Shown piece by piece: positions 16,267 to 22,936 of a DNA stretch of 30,532 nucleotides (position 1 is the first letter of the stretch; every line of letters begins with the position of its first letter). The DNA is from a virus, in IMG/VR virus record IMGVR_UViG_3300025120_000320, positions 1-30,532 of that record. The stretch is one strand, 5' to 3'. The translations under genes and the position numbers were made by a program. The notes below the pieces were generated by a model. It was not told the DNA's origin and ran no database searches. It saw only the letters and a list, made by a program, of their open reading frames with translations.

Positions 16267-18555
16267 ATGGCAGAAGTATTATTATCCCCTGGTGTATTAG
16301 CAAGAGAAACAGATTCATCATTTATCTCTGGACAACCAGTACAAGCAGGAGCAGCTATATTAGGACCTACAGTTAAAGGACCAGTAGGAATACCAACAAT
16401 AGTTTCTTCTTATTCAGATTATCAAAATAGATTTGGTGCTAAAGTAGAAAGTGGTAGTGCAGAATACACTTATTTTACTTCTATATCAGCATACAATTAT
16501 TTCCAACAAGGAGGAGATTCATTATTAGTAACTAGAATAGTTAGTGGTTCGTATACTTCAGCAACTAGTACAGCTATTCAAAATGATGTAGAAAGTGGAG
16601 ATATTGCAGACGCAACTAACTTATTTAGTTCTTATACTTCAGGTGGTACTGGAGGTGATGCTGCTGTTTACGCTAATATAGCTACAAGTGGAGGAACAGG
16701 TTCAGGATTAAAAGTAACAGCTACAAAATCAAGTGGCAGTGGAAAATTATTATCTACAGCAGATGCTTTATTAGCTAGTATTACAACACAACCAACAAAT
16801 GGTTCTATTGCTTCTCATCCAAGTGTTGCTTTAACAGGCAGTTTAAGTGGTACTGGAGCAGTTGCAACAGTAGTATTAGATGCTGTTGATAATGTTTCTA
16901 GTATTACTGTAACTACTACAGGTTCTGGATTTGTAACAGGAGAAACAATAACATTCCCATCAGCCTCTGTAGGTGCTTCAGTAGGTGGAGGAGTTGATCC
17001 TATTTTCACATTAGTAGCAGGTGATTTCTTTGTAGAAACTACTGCATTAGTAGCAACTGGTTCACATGCAGGATATGCTGTAGGTGATGTTATTACAGTA
17101 GCTAATGGTGTTTTAGGAGGTGGAACTGATTTAACGTTTACTTTAGTTGATGGTGACATAGTAGACCAAACAGCTTTCGTATTAGAAACATTAAGTGAAG
17201 GTGCTATTATGAATAGCTCAGGAGCTACGGGTTCAAATGGAACATTAGTAAATGGTACTAAGGATAATATAAGATGGCAAATAGTTTCCCCAAACACTGC
17301 TTCTGGTACATTTAATTTATTAATTAGAAGAGGTAATGATACTACTACTTCTAGAACAGTATTAGAAACTTGGACAAATTTATCTTTAGATCCAAATTCT
17401 AATAATTATATTGAAAAAGTAATAGGTAACTCAAAACAAGTAGTTACTCAAGATCCTTCATCTAATGAATACTATATTGCTGATCAAGGTTCATTTAACA
17501 CATTAAGTAATTTTGTAAGAGTAAAATCTGTAGCATCTAAAACATTAAACTATTTTGATAATGATGGAAGTGCTAAATCTGAATACACAGCATCTATTCC
17601 TGTAGCAGGACAAGGTGAATTTTCAGGAGCTTTAGGTACAGCATTTAATCCAAAAGTAGCTAATTTTTATGAAAATATTAACTCTTCAAATACTCAAGGA
17701 TTAGTAGCAGATAATTATACAATTTCTTTACAATTATTAGCTAATAGAGATGCATTTAGATATAATTTAATTACAGCACCGGGCTTATATGATAAAGATT
17801 ATGCAGCACCTATCAGTACAATGATAAACAATTCTTCATTTAGAGGAGATAATATAGCAGTTATTGATGGTGTACCTTATGGAACAGGTATTAATAATGT
17901 AATTTCTCAAGCAGCAGGAAGAGATACTTCATATGCAGCTACATATTGGCCATGGGTTCAAACAATTGATCCAGATTTAGGATCATTAGTTTGGGTACCA
18001 GCTTCAACAATGATGCCAGGTGTATATGCTTTTAATGATAGAGCAGGAGAAGCATGGTTTGCACCAGCTGGATTAAACAGAGGTGGATTAGGAACTGTAG
18101 TTAGAGCAGAAAGAAAATTAACTAATGGTAATAGAGATTCTCTATATCAAGATAATGTTAATCCAATAGCAACATTCCCAAACACAGGAGTAGTAGTATT
18201 TGGGCAAAAAACATTACAGAAAAAAGCAAGTGCTTTAGATAGAGTAAATGTTAGAAGATTACTAATTGCTCTTAAAAATTATATTTCACAAATAGCAGAC
18301 AATTTAGTATTTGAGGCAAATACAATAGCTACAAGAAATAATTTTTTAGCACAAGTTAATCCATATTTAGAAAGTGTACAACAAAGACAAGGATTATATG
18401 CTTTTAAAGTAGTAATGGATGAAAGTAATAATACACCAGATGTAATAGACAGAAATCAATTAATTGGACAAATATATTTACAACCAACTAAAACAGCTGA
18501 ATTTATATACCTAGATTTCAACATATTACCAACAGGAGCTACTTTCCCGGTATAA
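16267..18555 (+). CDS. 18: Tail sheath protein, T4 gp18-like
   Basis: 762 residues. The protein forms the contractile sheath around the tail tube. The N-terminus is typical (LLSPGVLARETDSS, AAILGPTVKGPVGIP, YNYFQQGGDSLLVTRIVSGS), and the C-terminal domain carries the classic sheath end: ERKLTNGNRDSLYQDNVNPI, VFGQKTLQKKASALDRVNVR, RLLIALKNYI, YLESVQQRQGLYAFKVVMDE and a final strand IYLDFNILPTGATF that links neighbouring subunits. It is longer than T4 gp18 (659 residues). The extra length appears to lie in a Gly/Ser/Thr-rich insert at about residues 100-310, containing two similar beta units: ITVTTTGSGFVTGETITF near 213-230, and HAGYAVGDVITV (267-278) followed by DLTFTLVDGDI near 288-298. It is a single-gene unit with its own promoter box. 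Confidence 0.95.
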   Translation: MAEVLLSPGVLARETDSSFISGQPVQAGAAILGPTVKGPVGIPTIVSSYSDYQNRFGAKVESGSAEYTYFTSISAYNYFQQGGDSLLVTRIVSGSYTSATSTAIQNDVESGDIADATNLFSSYTSGGTGGDAAVYANIATSGGTGSGLKVTATKSSGSGKLLSTADALLASITTQPTNGSIASHPSVALTGSLSGTGAVATVVLDAVDNVSSITVTTTGSGFVTGETITFPSASVGASVGGGVDPIFTLVAGDFFVETTALVATGSHAGYAVGDVITVANGVLGGGTDLTFTLVDGDIVDQTAFVLETLSEGAIMNSSGATGSNGTLVNGTKDNIRWQIVSPNTASGTFNLLIRRGNDTTTSRTVLETWTNLSLDPNSNNYIEKVIGNSKQVVTQDPSSNEYYIADQGSFNTLSNFVRVKSVASKTLNYFDNDGSAKSEYTASIPVAGQGEFSGALGTAFNPKVANFYENINSSNTQGLVADNYTISLQLLANRDAFRYNLITAPGLYDKDYAAPISTMINNSSFRGDNIAVIDGVPYGTGINNVISQAAGRDTSYAATYWPWVQTIDPDLGSLVWVPASTMMPGVYAFNDRAGEAWFAPAGLNRGGLGTVVRAERKLTNGNRDSLYQDNVNPIATFPNTGVVVFGQKTLQKKASALDRVNVRRLLIALKNYISQIADNLVFEANTIATRNNFLAQVNPYLESVQQRQGLYAFKVVMDESNNTPDVIDRNQLIGQIYLQPTKTAEFIYLDFNILPTGATFPV

Positions 18556-18572
18556 AAAATTAAAGAATTAGA

Positions 18573-18581
18573 TATTTATAA
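18573..18581 (+). promoter_or_regulatory. Late-promoter-like box TATTTATAA (tube)
   Basis: TATTTATAA in TAGATATTTATAATCG, 20 nt before the tail tube ATG. Confidence 0.55.
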
Positions 18582-18601
18582 TCGAAAATAAACAATAAAA
18601 A

Positions 18602-19090
18602 ATGGCAGTATTAGATCCCAATGAAATATTTTACACAGCGTTTGAACCCAAACAAGCGAATAGGTTTGTCCTATACATGGATGGGATGCCTAGCTACCTA
18701 ATAAAGCAAGTTAGTGCTGTAACATTACAACAAGGTGTAGTAACATTAAATCACATTAATGTAGAAAGAAAAGTTAAAGGTAAATCAATGTGGCAAAATG
18801 TTACAATGACATTATTTGATCCAATTACTCCTTCAGGTGCTCAAGCAACTATGGAATGGGTAAGATTACATCACGAATCTGTAACAGGTAGAGATGGTTA
18901 TTCTGATTTTTATAAGAAAGATTTAACTATTAATGTTTTAGGACCAGTAGGTGATATTGTTTCAGAATGGATTTTAAAAGGTGCCTTTATTGTAAACACT
19001 AACTTTGGAGAGTATAACTGGGATACAGCAGATACAGCAATTAATATTTCAATTGAAGTAGCAATTGATTACGCAGTATTAAATTTCTAA
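18602..19090 (+). CDS. 19: Tail tube protein, T4 gp19-like
   Basis: 162 residues, almost the same length as T4 gp19 (163). The protein stacks as hexameric rings to form the inner tail tube through which DNA passes. Recognisable features are the N-terminal ANRFVLYMDGMPSYLIKQVS strand pair, the central NHINVERKVKGKSMWQNVTM, LFDPITPSGAQATMEWVR with HHESVTGRDGYSDFYKKDLT, and the C-terminal LKGAFIVNTNFGEYNWDTAD followed by TAINISIEVAIDYAVLNF. These match the tube-protein pattern in which a conserved loop precedes the last two strands. It follows the sheath gene as in T4, with its own promoter box before it and a very strong terminator after it. Confidence 0.95.
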   Translation: MAVLDPNEIFYTAFEPKQANRFVLYMDGMPSYLIKQVSAVTLQQGVVTLNHINVERKVKGKSMWQNVTMTLFDPITPSGAQATMEWVRLHHESVTGRDGYSDFYKKDLTINVLGPVGDIVSEWILKGAFIVNTNFGEYNWDTADTAINISIEVAIDYAVLNF

Positions 19091-19111
19091 AAATAATTAA
19101 ATATTTTATTG

Positions 19112-19143
19112 AAGGAGATTTGGCTTAGCCAGATCTCCTTTTT
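19112..19143 (+). terminator. Strong Rho-independent terminator after the tube gene
   Basis: A 13-bp hairpin: AAGGAGAT, T, TGGC (19112-19124) pairs with GCCA, G, ATCTCCTT (19128-19140), with one G-U pair and a TTA loop, followed by T residues to 19143. It is the longest stem in the window. Confidence 0.88.
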
Positions 19144-19150
19144 ATATTGG

Positions 19151-19159
19151 TATTTATAA
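19151..19159 (+). promoter_or_regulatory. Late-promoter-like box TATTTATAA (gp26-like gene)
   Basis: TATTTATAA only 7 nt after the preceding terminator's T run and 31 nt before the ATG at 19191, the longest leader among the nine boxes. Confidence 0.5.
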
Positions 19160-19190
19160 TAAAGTAAAAGTTATTAACAAATAAAAGATT

Positions 19191-19937
19191 ATGAGCGAAT
19201 TAAAATTCCCTACTGAAGAAGTAGCCTTACCCTCAAAAGGATTAGTATATCCTAAAGACAACCCACTATCAAGCGGAAAAGTAGAAATGAAATATATGAC
19301 TGCTAAAGAAGAAGATATCCTTACTAACCAAAATTATATTAAACAAGGAGTTGTAATAGATAAATTATTAAAATCTTTATTAGTTGATAAAAATGTAAAC
19401 TATGATGATATGATTGTAGGTGATAAAAATGCAGTATTAATTTCTTCTCGTATTTTAGGTTATGGTAAAGATTATGATTTTATGTATAAAGGAGAAGTTG
19501 TAACTGTAGATTTAACAGAATTAGAAACTAGATTCTTGGATGAAACTACTATGATAAACGGGTCCAATGAATTTGCTTTTACTTTACCTCATACTAATAC
19601 ATCTATTACTTATAAAATCTTAACTAATAGAGATGAGAAAAAAATAGAATCAGAAATTAAAGGCCTTAAAAAATTAAACAAACAATCAGACCCACAAATG
19701 TCTACTAGATTAAAATATATGGTTACATCTGTAAATGGAGATACCGATAATAAAATAATTAGAGATTTTATAGATACTTATATGTTAGCTAGAGATTCTA
19801 GAGCATTAAGAAGTCATTTAAAGGAGACTCAACCTGATATTATTATGAGTTTTGATTTTGTTGGAGAAAATGGTACTGAGGAGGATGCTGTCATTCCTAT
19901 GACAGCCGGGTTTTTTTGGCCTGAATCCGGAATATAG
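19191..19937 (+). CDS. 26: Baseplate hub / tail assembly protein, T4 gp26-like
   Basis: 248 residues matching the T4 gp26 family. Typical features are PSKGLVYP (residues 14-21), NPLSSGKVEMKYMTAKEEDI (25-44), GVVIDKLLKSLLVD, GDKNAVLISSRILGYGKDYD (77-96) and a C-terminus ending in FFWPESGI. In T4, gp26 takes part in baseplate hub assembly. Here the gene sits between the tail tube and the tape measure, exactly where other tailed phages encode a tail assembly chaperone with a frameshifted long form. The last codons are GGG TTT TTT TGG; an overlapping frame downstream encodes a gp51-like domain with no good start, so a minority of ribosomes probably shift here to make a fusion of about 341 residues. 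The 248-aa form ends normally at TAG (19935-19937). Confidence 0.82.
   Translation: MSELKFPTEEVALPSKGLVYPKDNPLSSGKVEMKYMTAKEEDILTNQNYIKQGVVIDKLLKSLLVDKNVNYDDMIVGDKNAVLISSRILGYGKDYDFMYKGEVVTVDLTELETRFLDETTMINGSNEFAFTLPHTNTSITYKILTNRDEKKIESEIKGLKKLNKQSDPQMSTRLKYMVTSVNGDTDNKIIRDFIDTYMLARDSRALRSHLKETQPDIIMSFDFVGENGTEEDAVIPMTAGFFWPESGI
19908..19919 (+). other. Candidate programmed ribosomal frameshift site (GGGTTTTTTTGG)
   Basis: In the gp26 frame this reads GGG TTT TTT TGG. A +1 slip of the tRNA on the second TTT (19914-19916 to 19915-19917) keeps perfect TTT pairing, and the next codon becomes GGC, leading into the gp51-like frame, which is open from 19903 to its stop at 20215-20217. A -2 shift would reach the same frame. 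A -1 shift would meet TGA after two codons. The alternative explanation is one extra T in a homopolymer from sequencing or assembly. Confidence 0.55.
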
Positions 19938-19968
19938 ACTTTCGGTATTTAAAATTATACATAGTATA

Positions 19969-20217
19969 GTGTACCATGGGAATGGTGGGTATGATTATTT
20001 CACTGTTTACAATATGCCTATTTGGTTAAGAAACTTTACAGTTAAAGAAATACAAGAACAAAACCAAAGAGAAACTAAACACATTAAAGATTCTCAAAAA
20101 TCAAATAAGAATTCAACATCAACAAATATAGGTGATCCTGTGCCTGATCATGTAAAGCAAATATTTAATCAAAATAAAAAATCTTCAAGCTATATTACTC
20201 AAAGAGCTAAAAAATAA
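19969..20217 (+). CDS. 51: gp51-like baseplate/tail assembly domain, probably made as a gp26 fusion
   Basis: The coordinates give the GTG-initiated form (82 residues), but that start is weak: no Shine-Dalgarno site, a rare start codon, and the recognisable homology begins upstream. The same frame is open from 19903, just after a TGA at 19900-19902, and has no ATG until 20014, inside the conserved segment. Read from the frameshift point it begins GLNPEYRLSVFKIIHSIVYH and continues GNGGYDYFTVYNMPIWLRNF. The 'G-x-G-G/W ... YNMPIWLRxF' pattern is what I associate with gp51-type hub assembly proteins of T4-like phages. After it comes a polar, Lys/Gln/Asn-rich tail that is probably disordered. Its most likely product is the C-terminal 99 residues of a gp26-gp51 fusion of about 341 residues, acting in tail or hub assembly before the tape measure is wrapped. 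Confidence 0.6.
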   Translation: MYHGNGGYDYFTVYNMPIWLRNFTVKEIQEQNQRETKHIKDSQKSNKNSTSTNIGDPVPDHVKQIFNQNKKSSSYITQRAKK

Positions 20218-20227
20218 TACTTTTTAA

Positions 20228-20236
20228 TATTTATGG
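20228..20236 (+). promoter_or_regulatory. Variant late-promoter-like box TATTTATGG
   Basis: TTAATATTTATGG differs from the consensus in the last two bases. It lies 15 nt before the tape measure ATG, in the same arrangement as the other boxes. Confidence 0.45.
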
Positions 20237-20251
20237 TAAACGTATTATATT

Positions 20252-22588
20252 ATGGCAAGTGAATCAGCTAAAAGTGCTAGAGAAATAGCAGAAGAAGTAG
20301 TAAAAATAAGGGAGGAAATGAGTGAGGTAGTATTTGCCTCCCGTGATTTTGCTAATGAAGCTGCTAAAGCTGCTAAAGCTTATTTTGAAAATAACATTCA
20401 AGTAGCAGAAACTAGAAAAGCTTTTAAAGACATTGCTAAGACAATACAAGAAACTTCTATGATGGTTGAAGATATAATCACAGGTCAAAAAGATATATCT
20501 GAAATAGCTAAAAACCAAGTTAAATACGAACAAAATAAGAAAAAATTAGCTTCAGAATTAAAACAAGCTTTAGGAGGTATTAAACTTGATGAAAAGCAAA
20601 TAGAGGAATTTAAAAAAGGAACACTTGATTTAGATACTGCTTTATTAATGCAAGCCCCCAAAATTGGAAAAGAACAAGAACTATTATTAAAACTATACCT
20701 AGAACAATTTAAAGCTTTACAACTCCAGGATAAGGAAATGGAAGAGATGGGTAGAAGAGCTGAAAATATTGAAGGTGGAATGGGTAGATTTGGTAGAGGA
20801 ATAAAAGGTTTAGGAGGAGTACTTAAAAAAGTTGGGCTTGATGGTTTAGGTAAATCAATGGGTCTAGATAAAGCTGTTAAAGAAGGAAGAGAATTATCTG
20901 CTGCATTAACCAAGGGAGGAGATTCTGCATCTAAAATAGGTACCAAGTTAAAAGTTGCAGGTAAAATGGCGGGTTCTATAATAGGGAGCTTAGATAAAGC
21001 TTTTGGACCCTTAGCTATTTTTATGAAGATATTTTCAGTAATGAAAGATATTGATAAATCAGCTGGTGAATTTGCTAAAAATCAAGGAATATCTTACAAG
21101 GAATCAATTAAACTTAGAGGAGAAATGTCTAAAGTAGCTCAGGCCTCAGACAATATTTTAGTTAGTTCTAAAGGTTTAATGGAAACTCAGGGAAGACTAA
21201 ATGATTTAATGGGTTCTAATGTAAGATTTAGTGATGAGTTAGCTTCTGATATGACTTTAATAGCTAAAACAACAAATATGAGTGCTGAAACTCAGGGAGT
21301 ACTTGCATTTGAATCTATGAAATCTGGTAAATCAGCTAAGGATTTATTAAAAACCCAAAAATTAACAGTTTTACAACAAAATAAAGCTAGAGGTTTAACA
21401 ATGAGCACAAAGAAGATTCAAGATGCAATAGGTAAATCTTCTAAAGCACTACAACTAACCTTTAAGGGTAGTACTAAAGAATTAACTAACCAGGTAATGG
21501 CTGCTAAGGCCTTAGGTACAAATCTATCAGGGGTAGAAAAAATATCATCATCTTTATTAGATTTTGAAAGTTCAATACAAGCAGAACTTGAAGCTGAATT
21601 ATTACTTGGGAAAGATATTAATTTAGAAAAAGCAAGAGCAGCAGCATTAGAAGGAGATATGGCTACAGTAGCAGATGAAGTTATGAAAAACAAAGCTATA
21701 ATGAATGCCTTTGATACTAAAAACGTTATTGCACAAGAAGCAGCAGCTAAAGCTTTAGGAATGAGTAGAGGAGAGTTAGCTGATATGGTTCAAGGACAAA
21801 AAGAACTTAAAGTAGTAAGAGACGAAGGATTTAAAAGTATAGATGATGCCCAAGAAAAATACAATGCTATGATAGATAGCGGTATGAGTAAAGAAGAAGC
21901 AGCATCTAAAATAAAAGATAAAGATTTACTTACCCAATTAGAATCAGCATCTATAGCTGATAGGCTTGCTGCTACTATGGAAAGAGTTTCAGAAGTTTTT
22001 ATAGAAATGTCAACCCCAGTGTTAGCATTTGTAGATGGTTTAATGAAAAGTGAAGGGATAGCTGATAAAATAGCAAATACTATTAAAGGTATAGCAGCTG
22101 CTTATTTACTTATAAAGGGTCTACAAGTAGCTATGAATATTTTAAGTATGGTTAATATAGCTCGTCAATCTACTTTATTAGGTATTGAGGTTGCAAAGGC
22201 AGGAGCTGCAACTACTTTTAATGCTATGAGTACTTTTGGATTAGGTACTGTAATTGCTGTAGCTGCAGTTGCAGCTGCAATGGGAGCTGTAGGTATGTAC
22301 TTTATGAATGATGGTATGATTGGATCTGATGGAGGTATGGTAGTATCAGGACCTAAAGGATCTATTCAATTAAATAAAGATGATGAAATTATAGCAGGAA
22401 CTGATTTAATGGGTGGTAAAGACAAACCAGAAAGAGGAGGAGGAGCAAGAAGAGATGCTGCTTTAATAGCAGAAATTCAAAATTTAGCAACAATAAACCG
22501 ACAAATATTAGCTAAGTCAACAACTATAGAAATGAATGGAAGTCAAGTAGGACAAGAAATTAATACATCTGAACGATCAGTCCAATAA
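20252..22588 (+). CDS. Probable tail tape measure protein
   Basis: 778 residues, mostly helical. The N-terminal 170 residues are charged coiled coil (AREIAEEVVKIREEMSEVVF and following). A Gly-rich stretch follows (about 174-200, GGMGRFGRGIKGLGGVLKKV), then a long helical body. Two hydrophobic segments suited to membrane insertion lie at about 611-636 and 661-685 (FGLGTVIAVAAVAAAMGAVG). After these comes a MVVSGPKGSIQLNKDDEIIA motif near 696-715, which I associate with the C-termini of tape measure proteins. Position directly after tube and chaperone genes agrees. Tape measures set tail length at roughly 0.15 nm per residue, which would give a tail near 115-120 nm; that is a rule-of-thumb inference. 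T4 gp29 is shorter (590 residues), and direct similarity to it was not visible. Confidence 0.8.
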   Translation: MASESAKSAREIAEEVVKIREEMSEVVFASRDFANEAAKAAKAYFENNIQVAETRKAFKDIAKTIQETSMMVEDIITGQKDISEIAKNQVKYEQNKKKLASELKQALGGIKLDEKQIEEFKKGTLDLDTALLMQAPKIGKEQELLLKLYLEQFKALQLQDKEMEEMGRRAENIEGGMGRFGRGIKGLGGVLKKVGLDGLGKSMGLDKAVKEGRELSAALTKGGDSASKIGTKLKVAGKMAGSIIGSLDKAFGPLAIFMKIFSVMKDIDKSAGEFAKNQGISYKESIKLRGEMSKVAQASDNILVSSKGLMETQGRLNDLMGSNVRFSDELASDMTLIAKTTNMSAETQGVLAFESMKSGKSAKDLLKTQKLTVLQQNKARGLTMSTKKIQDAIGKSSKALQLTFKGSTKELTNQVMAAKALGTNLSGVEKISSSLLDFESSIQAELEAELLLGKDINLEKARAAALEGDMATVADEVMKNKAIMNAFDTKNVIAQEAAAKALGMSRGELADMVQGQKELKVVRDEGFKSIDDAQEKYNAMIDSGMSKEEAASKIKDKDLLTQLESASIADRLAATMERVSEVFIEMSTPVLAFVDGLMKSEGIADKIANTIKGIAAAYLLIKGLQVAMNILSMVNIARQSTLLGIEVAKAGAATTFNAMSTFGLGTVIAVAAVAAAMGAVGMYFMNDGMIGSDGGMVVSGPKGSIQLNKDDEIIAGTDLMGGKDKPERGGGARRDAALIAEIQNLATINRQILAKSTTIEMNGSQVGQEINTSERSVQ

Positions 22589-22593
22589 TTTAA

Positions 22594-22602
22594 TATTTAT
22601 AA
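22594..22602 (+). promoter_or_regulatory. Late-promoter-like box TATTTATAA (baseplate genes)
   Basis: TATTTATAA in TTTAATATTTATAATAAAAC, 13 nt before the ATG at 22616. No further clear box precedes the genes up to 30071, so it may drive the whole baseplate module. Confidence 0.58.
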
Positions 22603-22615
22603 TAAAACATAAACA

Positions 22616-22933
22616 ATGGGAATACAAGAAAAATTCATTCAAAACGGATCAGCCTATGGAGCTGGTCAAGGAGGTAATTCTTCTAATCTACAATCTGAAA
22701 GAGATGCAATAATAGGGGATTTAAAAGACTCTAAATTACATAGATTTTATTCAATAGATGGAAATCCAGAAGTTTTAGGTGCACCTAGACCTTCACAATT
22801 AGATATACCAGGTGATAGTACTAAATCACCAACCGCCCCTCTTAGAGATGGTCAATCAATGCCTATCAATAATACATTTCAACATGGTACTTATAAAAAT
22901 AGTGCACCTGATGCTGGAGTAGGAAGGATATAA
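22616..22933 (+). CDS. Small hypothetical protein at the start of the baseplate module (105 aa)
   Basis: 105 residues, not recognised. It is Gly/Ser/Pro/Asn-rich with little predicted secondary structure: GSAYGAGQGGNSSNLQSERD near the N-terminus, then LHRFYSIDGNPEVLGAPRPS, and a polar C-terminus ending AGVGRI. No transmembrane or signal segment is visible. The stop codon TAA is immediately followed by a second stop (TAG) and then the ATG of the next gene, so the two are tightly linked. Placed between the tape measure and a probable tube-initiator protein, it could be a small baseplate or tube-cap component; this is inferred from position only. Confidence 0.62.
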   Translation: MGIQEKFIQNGSAYGAGQGGNSSNLQSERDAIIGDLKDSKLHRFYSIDGNPEVLGAPRPSQLDIPGDSTKSPTAPLRDGQSMPINNTFQHGTYKNSAPDAGVGRI

Positions 22934-22936
22934 TAG

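Noticed and set aside
16815-17297. Long minus-strand open frames opposite the sheath and fibre genes (also 1995-2363, 12813-13262, 20485-20946)
   Set aside because: They are shadows of Ser/Thr/Gly-rich forward genes, with Pro/Val/Ser-biased products, no leaders and no family resemblance.
19911-19927. -1 frameshift at the T7 run of the gp26-like gene
   Set aside because: The -1 frame reads TTG GCC TGA and stops at once, giving no useful extension; only +1 or -2 reaches the gp51-like frame.
19969-19971. GTG as an independent start for the gp51-like gene
   Set aside because: Conserved-looking sequence in the same frame begins upstream, there is no Shine-Dalgarno site or promoter box, and GTG starts are not used elsewhere here. 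A frameshift fusion explains it better; the coordinates are kept only as the minimal form.
1458-22602. The boxes as T4-type TATAAATA late promoters on the minus strand
   Set aside because: No convincing minus-strand genes exist in the window, so leftward promoters would serve nothing; all boxes are positioned relative to forward starts.
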